From the NCBI GenBank assembly GCA_002105175.1, contig MCGE01000004.1:682001-746000 (forward strand): DNA of 64,000 bases, given 5' to 3'. The notes under the pieces are model-generated. The model saw nothing but the letters and a program-made list of their open reading frames with translations, was not told where the DNA came from and did no database searches. This document shows positions 12,675 through 24,257 of this stretch, one piece after another; within the stretch, counting starts at the first letter, position 1, and each line of letters opens with the position of its first letter. This stretch comes from Absidia repens (Eukaryota > Mucoromycota > Mucoromycetes > Mucorales > Cunninghamellaceae). Made by a program: the position numbers and the translations under genes.

Positions 12675-12998
12675 ATGGAACACTTCGTTAAAGCAATTAG
12701 AAATAAACATATTTTATTTAAATAAATATCCAAACCATGGACAAACTAGTGCTATACTAAGCTAATGGAGGCTCCAGAAAGCCAACTAATGGCGGTTCTA
12801 AATCTTGAATCCAAAGTGAAAGGGTTTCCCCATGCATCTTGTAAACCCTGATCTGAAAACCCTTCTAAACTAGTCCTGACACTAATCTATATTCAACATA
12901 ACCTCAAAGAAGTCGAATGGTGAAGAAAAACATGAAATTGAAAAGAAAGGAAGACGAAAAAATAAAAATAGGAGTACATAAAAATTTCACGTGGGCGG
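11830..12998 (-). repeat. Dispersed 1.3-kb repeat family, copy 2
   Basis: Minus-strand copy headed by CACGTG at 12988-12993 in the context TTTCATATCCCGCCCACGTG. The core matches the other copies (a CTTCTAAACTAGTCCTGACAC segment, CCCATGCATCTTGTAA, CTTTCACTTTGGATTC) and so does the module series (TTAATAAAAAG, TTTTATTGAAGCC). A GA dinucleotide run (about 12643-12674) is embedded and absent from the sister copies. The far end shares AAACTGAAGTC and CTCAAAAAC elements with copy 4. Confidence 0.75.
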
Positions 12999-14440
12999 GA
13001 TATGAAATACTGTTTTTTTTTTTACCTTCTGTTAGGATTCACGATATTTTTTTGCCCATTACAGAAAAGGAAATCTCCTTTTTTTTTACTTCTCTTCTTT
13101 TTTACAACATCAACGCCATGCGACATCATCAGCAAGGCGCTTTTCATTTTGTTTATTTTTTCGCAGAAACTGCTACCGTCCAGTATTGACAGCATGATGC
13201 TTCCTTCTTCACTTTACAGTTTGTAGCCAACATCGGCAGCATCGTTACTTATTCCTTTCATGACAGCAAACGAAAAGAAGGTGAATTTCCCGCTTTTTTC
13301 CTTCCTTTTGTTTCACTTTTGTTTTTGTTTTATTTATTGCATCAAAATCCACTTGACAGCCAGGCATGGTAATTACTTCTTTTTTATTTTATTCTTTACA
13401 CCAACCAATGGCAATAAAGCAGTGACAACATGGTGATTCACTCTTCTCATGAAAGTAATCATCCTCATTTAGAACTTACAGCATAATTGTTCGCTTTCCA
13501 CGCAGCCTCTGGCTTAACCGTCGTAGGAGGCGACTTTACCTAGTTTAATTTATCTCTCTCTAGAATAGTTTGTCATTTGCCGTTGAATAGAGTAGTTTTC
13601 TCCATCCGTCCATTCACAGTAGAATAATCTCATCGTAGAGTTGCTTACTCTTTTATATTTCTTATTCAATGTTTATTCCACAATAAAGAGTAATTTTTAA
13701 GTCTGTAATAAGTACCTTTCATATTTTTAGCGCATAATATCATAGGATATGCTTTTAGCGATAAAAATAGTTGACGCTTTGAAAATGGTTTGGCATAACT
13801 ATCCACCATCTTCATTTCTCAGGTCCAGGAACCAACCCCTCCCTCGCCTCTTCTCAGAGAGCCCTCCTCCTACTATTCAACTTTCAGATACCCTAAAGAA
13901 AATATAATCCAACTTGATACCTCAAAGAGTTGTCACAGTTAATCAGCACCCACTTTATTTCCCTTCCACCAAAAACTGTAGACTGACTCTATAAAATATT
14001 TGTTATAATATTAAAAAAATATTGGACAGAGTCCATTTTATTGGTACAATATCACAAATATAAAAACACTCCGATTCAGTCGAAGATGTGCCTGGGACAT
14101 AATTCACGGAATGAAGCCTCATCCCAGCTCTCCGTGATAACATAAGCTATCCCACTGCTTACTTGAATGATTTCACCTTGATTTGTGAATACATACAGTA
14201 ATATGTCATTACCACAGTCTAATCCCTCTATGCTTTAATATTTGTTGTAATCAGCGTTCAACATTCATGCGAAATCTCATCTTCCAATTGGGTGCTCTAC
14301 TGTGAAAAAAAAAAACCGCCACCCAGTCACATTACCTATCGGATGTTCATTTTTTTTTTTTTTTTTTGTTCCCCCTGTCTTTTTTTTTTTTTTTTTTTTT
14401 TCTCTTCAGCTCTTTTTTTTTTTTCCCTTCAAATTAAAGA
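12999..14440. repeat. Flanking repeat sequence shared with the 46.5-47.1 kb region
   Basis: Beyond the CACGTG head of copy 2, pieces match the sequence beyond copy 7 at 46.5-47.1 kb. Examples are the TAGAATAGTT segment with a following GTTGAATAGAG or CTGTAGAATGG, and a GCCTGGGACATAATTC versus GCCTAGAACATAATTC pair. Similarity was judged by eye and is patchy. The right end (14343-14440) is a set of long T tracts forming the promoter and leader of the MEF1 gene. Confidence 0.45.
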
Positions 14441-16806
14441 ATGACATTTGTCCGTTCTCTTCTTGGTGGAGTGGGTCGGATGAAGGCCACTGCTGTTCGC
14501 AGTGCTGTGGCATTCACCGAACCGCAAGCGGCCCATTCTTTATTACCGATTCAAACTTGTCGTCGTTGGCAAACGACTTCTACTGTTGACTACGAAAATG
14601 CCGATCCTGCAGATGTTGTAAGTTTGACAGCTTCCTCTTCATTTCACTCACTTGCACATATGTCCACAAATCCTCAACTTCTTTTTTTATTATTATTTTC
14701 TTTAACAAATAGGGTCGTTTACGAAAACTTCGAAATATTGGTATTTCGGCTCATATTGATTCTGGCAAAACTACTTGTACTGAACGCATTCTCTATTACA
14801 CTGGTCGTATCAAGGAAATCCATGATGTGCGAGGTCGGGATGGTGTTGGTGCCAAGATGGATTCTATGGATTTGGAACGGGAAAAGGGGATCACCATTCA
14901 ATCGGCAGCTACGTATGCTAGTTGGGGTGACTACAATGTGAATATTATTGACACACCTGGGCACGTTGATTTTACTATTGAAGTGGAACGGGCTCTGCGT
15001 GTATTGGATGGTGCTGTGATGATTCTTTGCTCTGTATCTGGTGTGCAATCTCAAACAATTACTGTTGACCGACAAATGCGCCGCTACAATGTGCCTCGTA
15101 TCTCTTTTATCAACAAGATGGACCGTGCGGGTGCGAACCCCTTCCGTATTGTGGACCAACTGCGAAACAAACTCAAACTGACTGCTGCTGCCCTTCAAGT
15201 GCCCATCGGCGCCGAGGATCAATTCCGCGGGGTGGTGGATTTAGTGAAATGGAAAGCTTTTTACAATGAAGGTGCTAGTGGTGAAGAATTGGCCGAACGG
15301 GATATCCCTGAAGACTTGATGCCCCTTGCTACTGAAAAACGCCAAGAACTGATTGAACAACTCGCCAATGTTGATGATGAAATTGCTGATATCTACTTGA
15401 TGGAAGAAATCCCTACCGCTGAACAATTTATGACTGCGATCCGTCGTGCCACGATCGATTTGAAATTCACCCCTGTGTTGATGGGATCCGCTTTCAAGAA
15501 TACCGCTGTGCAACCTCTGTTAAATGCTGTCGTCGATTACTTGCCTGATCCTACTGAAGTGACCAACACTGCACTTGACATCAAGGAAAACGAAAAGCCT
15601 GTCGATCTCTCTCCTTTCTCTTCTAATCCTTTTGTTGGTTTGGCATTCAAGCTGGAAGAAGGCCGTTATGGACAATTGACTTATATGCGTATCTACCAAG
15701 GTTCTTTGAAAAAGGGTTCCTTCATTACCAATGTGAAGACCGGCAAGAAAATCAAGGTGCCTCGTTTGGTGCGTATGCATGCTGCTGATATGGAAGATGT
15801 GGATGAATTGGGTGCTGGTGAAATTGGTGCCATGTTTGGTGTGGACTGTGCTAGTGGTGATACCTTTACTGATGGAACTTTGCAATACTCTTTGTCATCT
15901 ATGTTTGTACCTGAACCTGTCATCTCTCTCTCGCTCGTGCCAAAGGGTAAGGAAACCCCCAACTTTTCCAAGGCTCTCAATCGATTCCAAAAAGAAGATC
16001 CCACCTTCCGTGTGCATGTGGACAGCGAAAGTAAGGAAACAATTATCTCTGGTATGGGCGAACTTCATTTGCAAATTTATGTGGAACGTATGAAGCGGGA
16101 ATACAATGTCGAATGTCTTACTGGTAAACCCCAAGTGGCTTTCCGTGAAACAATTACTCAACCTGCGAAATTCAACTACACTCACAAGAAGCAATCTGGC
16201 GGTGCTGGTCAATTCGGTCGTGTTGTGGGCTACATGGAACCCATGGAAAAGGACGAAGAAACTGGCAAGGATATTGCATTTGACAACCGTGTGATTGGTG
16301 GCAACATTCCTACCAACTATATTCCTGCTTGTGAAAAGGGTTTCAATGATGCATTGGAAAAGGGTCCTTTGATTGGTCATCCTGTCAATGGTATTCGTAT
16401 GGTGTTGGAAGACGGCGCTGCTCACGCTGTGGACTCGTCCGAACTTGCTTTCCGTATTGCTACCAAGAATGCTTTCCACGAAGCTTTTGCTAAGGCCAAG
16501 CCTACTATCCTCGAACCCGTCATGAACGTGTCTATCTCTGCTCCTATTGAATTCCAAGGCTCTGTCATTGGTGGACTGAACAAGCGTAAGGGCACTGTGG
16601 TTGATACTGATGTTCAAGAAGACTACTTCAACGTTATTGCCGACGTCCCTCTCAATGACATGTTTGGTTACTCTACTGAACTGCGATCAGCAACTCAAGG
16701 AAAAGGTGAATTTTCGATGGAATACAAGGAACATTTACCCGTGCAAACGTTTGTGCAAGAACAACTCATTCAGGAATACAAGAAGAAGGAAGCCGAAAAG
16801 AAATAG
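14441..16806 (+). CDS. MEF1: Mitochondrial elongation factor G 1
   Basis: Two exons (14441-14617 and 14713-16806) encode 756 residues. The first exon is a basic, Ser/Arg-rich presequence typical of matrix import. Exon 2 opens with [21 protein letters not shown]: the G1 P-loop AHIDSGKTT is at residues 72-80, then [13 protein letters not shown] (switch I/G2), DTPGHVDF (G3), NKMDRAGA (G4), and later GMGELHL and the domain IV/V signatures of EF-G. The GTPase drives translocation of tRNA and mRNA on the mitochondrial ribosome; the EF-G1 family (yeast MEF1, human GFM1) has this length. Codon use is strongly biased, unlike neighbouring genes, suggesting high expression. Poly(A) signal at 16879-16884. 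Confidence 0.95.
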
Positions 16807-17357
16807 AATATCCCCCCATCCTCTAGTATTTTAGATTTTATTTTAGACATATCAAATTTTATTTTATATTTTTATGTGAATAAATCATTGCCTTTTTATT
16901 TTTATAAACGCTCTGGCGCTCCACTGGAGCTTATGGAAATCTTTCGATTTATTGGGTGTCACGGTTTTTTTTTTTATTGAAGTATGGGTTTTGATGGGAT
17001 AGGATTAAATCCTCCGCCATTCTGCACTTTGGTGGGCAGCCCCATGAGGCCCATCCATCGTGCTCAGTGCATCGTCAATGGGTTTTTTGTGTGTGCTGAA
17101 ATAGCAGCTTACTTGAAAGGCGTCGGAGAGATTAGTGTTTGATTATGTAGGGGTTGCAACTGCCTTCCCACTGGAAGATAAAACGAATTATGCGAATTAT
17201 GCTCGACTACGGAACACTATGGTAATAATGCGATTGCCCCTTCATTTAAATTTTTATTTGCATTTCCCTGATTTATTGACATAAAAAAATGGCTATATGA
17301 TTCAGGCTCCGCATTTTGCGTTCTATTTTTTTCGCGCCCCTTTTTTTTCACTCTTTT

Positions 17358-17392
<35 letters not shown>

Positions 17393-17439
17393 CCCTTCAT
17401 GATAGTCTGAATGATATGATGGCAAGGCTCATTGGGGTA
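16807..17439. other. Intergenic region after MEF1
   Basis: MEF1 3' UTR, then AT-rich DNA ending in a run of 33 T at 17360-17392, which directly precedes repeat copy 3. No gene recognised. Confidence 0.5.
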
Positions 17440-17640
17440 CTGGTGACCTAGGATTAGTGTTAGAACTTGAATTAGAGGCGTTTTCAAAATCGCAAAACAA
17501 ACATCATGGGGAAGCCCTTTCATTTTGGATGTAGGATTTGGGAACGTCAGTAGATTAGCACTCATTAGTTTAGTAATAGTTTTTCATCGTTTGTATCCAC
17601 CTCTGAATAAATATGTTCTTTTTCTTATAATTAGTTTCTC
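17440..17640 (+). repeat. Dispersed repeat family, copy 3 (core only)
   Basis: Carries only the conserved core: a GATTAGTGTTAG start, GAGGCGTTTTC, GGGGAAGCCCTTTCATTTTG, a CTCATTAG-TTTAG segment and CTGAATAAATATG. The CACGTG head is missing and a T33 tract stands in its place, so it is truncated or rearranged. It faces copy 4 head-on, forming an inverted pair. Confidence 0.65.
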
Positions 17641-17959
17641 TGTTGTACGCTTACATGATGAGCTTCATCGAATGTGTATTACATATGCATAAAAAAATGT
17701 ATGTCTATATATATGAAAAAGGAACGGATTGGGTATTATGGAGACTTCTTCCACCAACTCTATGAGTTTGTGCTTAGAAAAGAAAACAGGGATGTGTTTG
17801 TGTGAAAAAACAGCTATTACAGTGTATTTTGTTATGGTGGGGTATATTAAAGATCAAAGTTGAGAATATTATTAATTATGTAGCTACTTGGTGGCAGGGG
17901 GTTCCTGAAGTCTGGGTTTTGTAAAATGGGATGGAAGACTATGTGATTTGGCACTATTA

Positions 17960-19211
17960 TGTACACGTCCAAAAAATTGATGCACTGAGTGTTAGGGGTG
18001 GCGTTGTTGAAGTATTGTTTTTGATGAAATTTGGCACATCTGCCATTCTGCGGTTTCTTGGCACTGACTTCAGTTTGGGCATTTCTATTATTATTAGTAT
18101 GATTATTTTATTATTATACCACATGCAAAAATAGATAAATAATATATAACTAGATGGGTATATTTCAACATGGACATATAGTGGATGTTACATTGACGAG
18201 AACAGTCTAGGTGGATTGTTTAATATCAATGGTAGAGCGAGACTAGGGACACATTTCACATCAAGTGACCTAAATCTGTCAACCAGTCACTAGGACAAAT
18301 AGAAGGTCGAGCAGACAATCATATGCAAGCAATAAAGTAGTGTAAAATGCTCCATAATGTCGACTAAACGCACAGTAACGATATATATTTATTTATAAGG
18401 TTGGTTTCATTGGAAGTGATATAAGAGTACCCACCAGTCCGTGTGCTTTTAGGGGGGGAAAAGTAGAAAGTTACTAAAAAGTAAATGTTTAGTAGGACAC
18501 TCACAAAACGGTAACAATAATTGGCATTGTTTATTATCAAATGGATCAGAGGATGATTAATAAAAAGGATAGATTTTATTGAAGCATATTGATAGATATT
18601 AAAACTAAGGAGAAAGGGTTCATGATAATAAGAGAATCACTGAAAGGATCTTTTGAAGAAACAATTTGGGATATTATTGTGAGATTTGAAGATGAGTAAA
18701 CATTAATTTAAAGGAAAAATTGTAAAACGGGAACCAATACACTGTACAAGGCATGGGAAGTACTAAGAGGACATGCGTTACTGAAGCAAAACAACGGTCA
18801 ACACAAATCTAAAGCGGTGAAGATAATAAACAAGGGATCTCATAGGATACAAGACATGAGAGAAAAAGAGAAAGACTAATGGGTTCATTTCTTCATTTAA
18901 GCAAGTAAAAAGAGACATATTTTATTTAGAGAAAGATACAAAGTATGGACAAACTAACGCCAAACGAAGCTAATGAAGACTACAAAAAGCCAACCAACTA
19001 ATGGTGGTCCAAATTCCTGGATCCAAAATGAAAGGGTTTCCCCATGCATCTTGTAATCCCTGAGCTGAAACCCCTTCTAAACTAGTCCTGACACTAAGCT
19101 AAGATCACTATAACTTCAAAGAAGTTAAATGGTGAAGAAAAAAAAAGCAAGATAAAAAGAAACAGCGCCAAAAAATAAAATAGGAGTAAATAAATATTCA
19201 CACGTGGGCGG
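17960..19211 (-). repeat. Dispersed 1.3-kb repeat family, copy 4
   Basis: Near full-length minus-strand copy with CACGTG at 19201-19206 preceded (on its strand) by TTTCAAATCCCGCC. The core (CCCATGCATCTTGTAA, TTCTAAACTAGTCCTGACAC), the module region and the distal part (GCATGTGGTATAATA, GCCCAAACTGAAGTC, CCCCTAACACTCAGTGCATC) can all be matched to copies 2, 6 or 7. Retroelement LTR-like sequence begins shortly past its head. Confidence 0.75.
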
Positions 19212-19296
19212 GATTTGAAATGCTTTTTTTTGACGATATCTCCACGCACTCCATACTCATCCACGCAAACTTTTAGATGCATCATCTTTAGATATG

Positions 19297-19666
19297 TGTC
19301 GTAGTGTTATTATAATGTTTAAATTTAGTTTAGTTGCCATATTAATAATTACAACTAAGTAAAATATGTCTTGTCTTTTTACTACCTCTCATACGTTTAC
19401 TCTGTCTTGTCGACGAGGGTATTCTAAATACAGATCAGTACATGTCGTGTTGAAAAAAAAAACCCCTAGTGTGTGTGTGTGTGTTTGTGAAAAAAAGAAG
19501 TTAGTAATGAGGTAACTTCGCTCAACTGTTGTGTTCAGCGGTCTGCCCATTGTACAGTACGACACAGTCGACAGTGAAGGACGTATAATATAAGATAATT
19601 GAAGTACAGTAGAAGTTGTTTTGTTTACCTGAATAAAGTTCAATTTATTAATTTCTAGTAAACGAC
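19297..19666 (+). mobile_element. Probable LTR of a retrotransposon (boundaries approximate)
   Basis: An AATAAA at 19632-19637 sits just inside the end of this stretch, as in the R region of LTRs. The sequence right after it matches a primer-binding site (next entry). A left edge at a TGTCGTAG near 19297 is a guess; an alternative TGT start is at 19446. No second LTR was seen in the window, so it is solo or truncated. Confidence 0.35.
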
Positions 19667-19667
19667 T

Positions 19668-19678
19668 TGGTATCGCAG
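19668..19678 (+). mobile_element. Candidate retroelement primer-binding site
   Basis: TGGTATCGCAG begins with TGG, the complement of a tRNA CCA end, and resembles the initiator-tRNA-type sites TGGTATCAGAG and TGGTAGCGC used by many Ty3/gypsy and Ty1/copia elements. It lies immediately after the LTR-like block. Not checked against a tRNA of this species. Confidence 0.35.
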
Positions 19679-20515
19679 TTTCTCGACCACTCAACCAAAA
19701 CCGACCAACTTCAACAACCTTATATATAGCCGACCTGACATAACTTAGTCCCTTTTCATCGTTGCTATAGTATTTCGTGGTTGAAAAGTTATTGTCTGTA
19801 AAATAAATATCCTTGACGTTTTCCTAGAGATTCATTTTTCCTTTCTTGCTGAAATAAACCAAATGTTTTCTATGGTGTACTTATTATATAAAGATATATT
19901 TATTTTTTCTTCGAAGTATCTTGAAATGTCATTTTTTGGCCTTCAATATCCCAGCTATGCGGTCATCATCAAGGGTCACCTAACATCACATACTGCTTAG
20001 TTTAAAATGCATCTTTTAAGACCGTAGGAAGGGCGTTAGACAGAGCTCCACGGCTCTCACAAAGCGCATTCGCTTTGCTTGGGCAAATTTAAATTCCAAT
20101 GTCCGATTATGCAGAATTCAATAGCTCTTCCATCCACCGTTGCTCAATTTTCGGAGCCCTCAGACGTATGGCGGATATCATTTTTGATCTATAATCTCAT
20201 TGATCCCATGGTTTTCTTCATCCAGATTCCTAACGACAATAACCCAGGGCTATCTTTTGTCTAACTGTCAGGTCAATACTTCTATTATTTCCATGTAAAG
20301 TATCCCGAACTATGTAAGTGTACTGATGCTTTATGACATTATTGGATTTTGAACCAGCGAATGCCAAGCGCTATGAAATAATTTTTGTCACACTGGATTA
20401 AAACCCAGTTTTTTTTTTTTTTTTTGAGAAAAAAAATATTTGATTCCTTTTTCCCGCCCAATTTCATTTTTGCACTTCTTTTCTACTTTTATTTTGTATC
20501 CTTAAATTTATTATT
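19679..20515. other. Intergenic DNA with tandem hairpins
   Basis: No gene recognised. Two adjacent perfect inverted repeats occur at 20043-20077 (see findings). A 61-residue plus-strand frame at about 20079-20264 has mixed composition and may be a gag or element relic, but nothing firm. A T tract at about 20409-20425 lies upstream of the PMP3-type gene. Confidence 0.4.
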
Positions 20516-20902
20516 ATGGTCGGTGATTGCTGTCTTATTTTGATTATCTTGCTTTTCCCACCTTTGGGTGTATTCCTTATGAAAGGATGTGGTGCTGACT
20601 TCTGGATTAATTTGTAAGGAAGTTAAACACTGTTTTGGGCATTTTGCACTAACTCAAAATAATTTTATTTGTCTTTCTCATTAGGTGTTTAACGATTCTT
20701 GGCTATATTCCAGGTAAACAAAGACAAAAATAATGTATTTCCTTGAATAAGAACTCATCGGACTCTCGGTTTTTGTGTGGTAGGTCATCTGCATGCTTTC
20801 TACTGCATGGTCAAAGAACGTGAAAAGCGTCAACAAGTCACCTACACTGCTGTTAACACCAATCCTCCACAAGGACAATACGGCTCTGTACCCCCTGCTT
20901 AA
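20516..20902 (+). CDS. PMP3: PMP3-family small membrane protein
   Basis: Three exons (20516-20613, 20685-20713, 20784-20902) encode 81 residues. The first half is the PMP3/UPF0057 signature: two hydrophobic helices, ILIILLFPPLGVFL and FWINLCLTILGYIPG, closing with HLHAFYCMV. These small plasma-membrane proteins affect membrane potential and salt or cation tolerance in yeast and plants. After the signature comes a hydrophilic tail (KEREKRQQVTYTAV then Pro/Gln/Gly-rich), common in longer fungal members. The middle exon is only 29 bases. It stands between retroelement-like fragments at 19.3-19.7 and 21.3-21.5 kb. Poly(A) signal at 21056-21061. Confidence 0.92.
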
Positions 20903-21952
20903 TGACAGTGATATAGGATACTTAGTTTAATTTAGTGTTTAGTGCCTAGTTTTATACTTGCCTTTCGCTTATTCTGGTACCATTACTGTAATCAATATTC
21001 CTTTGTTTGATCCCGTCTTATATATGTATTTTACCTGATATACTTTTATATGTGAAATAAAAATCTCCTTCTATACTCTACTATGATACAAGGTTTTTTT
21101 TGGTTTTTTTTTTTTTTTTTTGGTTTTTTTTTTAGAAATATGCAATGTCAGGGTACCCAAAAAATACATGTGCCTTTGTATTTTGTTTTATGTGGTTGCT
21201 GTTGTAAAGAAAGAAAAAAACGTGCTAGTGAAGAATGAAACACCACGGGTGAACTCTATGCAAATCTACGTAAAGCAGTGACGACCGATGTTGTACATAA
21301 AATAAGGTATTGTATTGCGGAGACGTTTATTCTTAATCAAGGTGTTTTCCCCAAATCTATGTTAACTGTAAAGTCATTTACAGTAAGGGATTTTGTTTTT
21401 GACAAGTTTCATCTGCTTATTGTATCCGAAAACCTGTTTCTTGGCCTAGATTTTCTCCACACCAGTCTTCTGAGAAGAATTCCTATTTAAAAGTTTAGAC
21501 AATAATCATGACTGTTTACTATAAACCGTAAAAAGACAAGGAGAAGGGGCGTTTACCATCCATTGACTCATTTTTATTTTATTTTTGTATCGTATCACTG
21601 CTCATAAGGAGACCGGCCCATAGACCTGAACTCCTAAAATATACAGTAGCACATCCGATTACTATGGTCGCAACCAAGAACCAAAAATAAATATCAAGAC
21701 ATATCATTCATTCACAATGATCAATAAAATAAATAGGCAAAAAGAAGTTCTTCGTAGGTTGCAAATTTGATTTTTATTATGTACAAAAAAATACACTGTG
21801 CAAAATATAAATCTACAGTGGATGGCATTAATGATAAAACTAAAGGCAAAAATAAACATAAACGCAAAACCAAAAAAAAAGGAGGGGGAGGGAGAGGGAA
21901 GGAGACGACGGGGCATATATATACAAAGTAAAGGAGGGAAGAGGAAGTTTAA
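20903..21952. other. Intergenic region between PMP3 and the isopropylmalate synthase gene
   Basis: PMP3 3' UTR, T-rich tracts near 21095-21132, a retropepsin-like relic (next entry), and the 3' UTR of the minus-strand synthase with TTTATT at 21773-21778. Confidence 0.5.
21278..21490 (+). pseudogene. Relic of a retrotransposon aspartic protease region
   Basis: A 70-codon open frame whose end reads DKFHLLIVSENLFLGLDFLHT, resembling the C-terminal beta strands and the ILGLDFL motif of retropepsins in Ty3/gypsy polyproteins. No catalytic DTG/DSG upstream and no reverse transcriptase nearby, so it is a fragment at most. It may belong with the LTR-like sequence 1.6 kb away. Confidence 0.35.
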
Positions 21953-23464
21953 CTACAAATTGACTACAAGGTGGGTTGCCTTCGTAAAAATAGCACGGAT
22001 TTCATCATCACACACATTTTTCTTTTGGTCGCACAAAGCCTTGAAGTCGTCAAAAGCCCTTTGAAAGGCTGCCTCATCCAGATCGAATCCCATTTCAGCA
22101 CCACGACTACGGAGAGCATTTCGACCCGAGTGTTTCCCAAGAACCAAAGCTATATCGGTAACGCCTACACTTTCAGGGGTAATGATTTCATAAGTTTGGC
22201 GATTTTTGAGCACACCGTCCTGATGGATACCAGATTCATGCAAGAAAGCATTACGACCAACGATAGCCTTGTTGGGTTGTACCACCATACCGGAGAGTTC
22301 AGATACCATACGAGATGAGGGGAAAAAGAGTTCGGTATTAATTGTGTGGTGTACCGGGAAAAATGTAGGATGTGTATGTATAGCCATGACGATTTCTTCC
22401 ATTGCTGTATTGCCTGCCCGTTCACCAATACCATTGATTGTGACTTCCACCTGTCTTGCCCCATTTTGAATTCCCGATAATGTGTTTGCAGTAGCCAAGC
22501 CAAGATCATTATGGCAATGAGTAGAAAAGACAACCTTATCAGAGCCCTTGACATTTTCCACCAAATGTTTGATCAAAGAGCCATATTCAGTAGGAAGATT
22601 GTATCCAACAGTATCAGGAATATTGAGTGTAGTCGCACCAGCTTCCACCACCTTGCTAAGCACATGGCATAAGAATTCACGGTCAGACCTACCAGCATCT
22701 TCCGGTGAAAATTCCACTTCGTCTACTAGAGATCTAGCCAAGGTTACAGCTGCCACTGCCCGCTCCACGCATTCTTCACGATCGATTTTGAGTTTGTATT
22801 TCAGGTGAAGGTCAGATGTAGCCAAGAACACATGGATTCGACGTCGTGGCGCGTCTGCAATAGCTTCAGCACAACGTTGAATATCTGGAGGTGTCGATCT
22901 TGCTAATCCACAAATAGTCTAAATAATATGAATAATGAATAGTTAGTACCGTGTAAATCAATAACTTCTCCCTTTCCCTTGCCTCCCTCTTCTAAATATA
23001 TATGTCTAGCCCTCCCCTTCCCTTTCCCTCTTTTTCCTTTTTTTGATACATATAAGCACGCACACACTAACATCCCACCGCTCCCCACAATTGTGTGTTA
23101 CTGTACCATAGGTTGGCCAATTTTTGCGCGCCCTTCCATCAAAGGCCCAGCCTCCCTTGCAATACGTTGAACAGCTTCAAAATCACCAACGGAGGCAATA
23201 GGGAATCCAGCTTCCAAGACATCCACACCGAGACGAGACATTTGTTTAGCAATTTCAATTTTTTCTTCAGTATTTAATGAGACGCCAGGTGACTAGAGAA
23301 AGTTGACCAAAAAGCTGTTAAGTACATAACAATATATTAAAGGGAGAAACGTGGTGGAGACGTTTCTTTTAAAAGAAAAAACTTACCTGTTCTCCATCGC
23401 GAAGACTAGTATCAAATATAACCAACTTGTCGGTTTGAGTTCCTGTTTGCGTATTGATGGCCAT
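21953..23464 (-). CDS. 2-isopropylmalate synthase, short bacterial LeuA-like form
   Basis: Three exons (23387-23464, 23107-23292, 21953-22918) encode 409 residues. The TIM-barrel catalytic domain is complete: [14 protein letters not shown] (Arg22, Asp23), [27 protein letters not shown], the metal site HCHND (His222, His224), GERAGN (Asn258) and ESGIHQDG. It should condense acetyl-CoA with 2-ketoisovalerate, the first step of leucine synthesis. The motifs resemble bacterial type-1 LeuA rather than the roughly 600-residue Leu4/Leu9 form. The protein stops right after the communicating helices ([12 protein letters not shown]), so the C-terminal leucine-sensing dimer domain is absent. Exon 2 was ended at an ATG|GTACAG donor to keep frame. 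A homologous aldolase-type condensing enzyme with another substrate is possible. Confidence 0.85.
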
Positions 23465-24257
23465 TGTTGAAGTTTTTATATGATAATGTGAGTAAAATAA
23501 AAAATTCTATGAGAAAGAAAATAACACAAAAAGGCAGGAAAAAAAAAAAGAATGAAACTAAAATTGGGCGGAAATTGAAAATGTTGGATTTCTGCATTTA
23601 CGAGCCAATAAAATTCAATTATTTTCAGCCTACAATTGTAGTCATCGAGAAGAAAAGCATAACAAATAGTTGTTAAGTATATAGAGTACATAATACATTT
23701 CAACTCCACCTTGTAATCGTTACTTTCTATATTACTTCTTTTCTTAGAAAACTATTTTAATTTTGTTGAGGGGAAACTAGAAAAATAGATACTATAGAAA
23801 GTAAAAAGCATTGCCAACCTCCCTATCATATCATAACACCAATGTTCCCGATTCTTTTATGGGCGCGATGATAGGAAAAAGATTTTGTTCACGATATTGT
23901 CTCCTTTAACGACCGAGGTTTTTCAAATTGTATTTTATTTGTACCCCTTTTCCAATCCATGTTCTTATTTATCGTCTTTCGTCTTTGCCTTTCTTTTCTT
24001 TCTTCTTTCTTTCTTTCTTTCTCGTTTTTATTTCTTTTTATTTATCGTCTTTCCCTTTCCTTTCCTTTCCTTTTCATTTCTTCTATTAAAATATTCTCTT
24101 CGCTTTTTTCTGTAAATATAGTAAACATACACTACTAATCTCAAAGGTAAGACCTAGTATTCATGCTGATCACTTTGTCGTTATGCTAACGCTTATATCG
24201 GCATTTGAAATATATTATTTGCACTCCTCTAGATATACACTCTCTCACTAAAAAAAA
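23465..24257. promoter_or_regulatory. Divergent promoter region of the synthase and Caf120-like genes
   Basis: The 793 bases separate two genes transcribed away from each other. The half next to the Caf120-like gene is a long pyrimidine stretch (about 23970-24110) with repeated TTTC and CTTTC units, typical of leader or promoter DNA in fungi. No gene seen. Confidence 0.4.

Noticed and set aside
13260..13490. Possible tiny spliced gene starting MTANEKK and ending in a 19-codon frame (MVIHSSHESNH)
   Set aside because: No combination of the visible splice sites keeps an open frame between the parts.
14719..16617. Long minus-strand open frames opposite MEF1
   Set aside because: They mirror the strongly codon-biased MEF1 coding sequence and have no splice or family support; shadows of the real gene.
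19389..19694. 101-residue minus-strand frame
   Set aside because: Overlaps the LTR-like block and its primer site; composition not protein-like.
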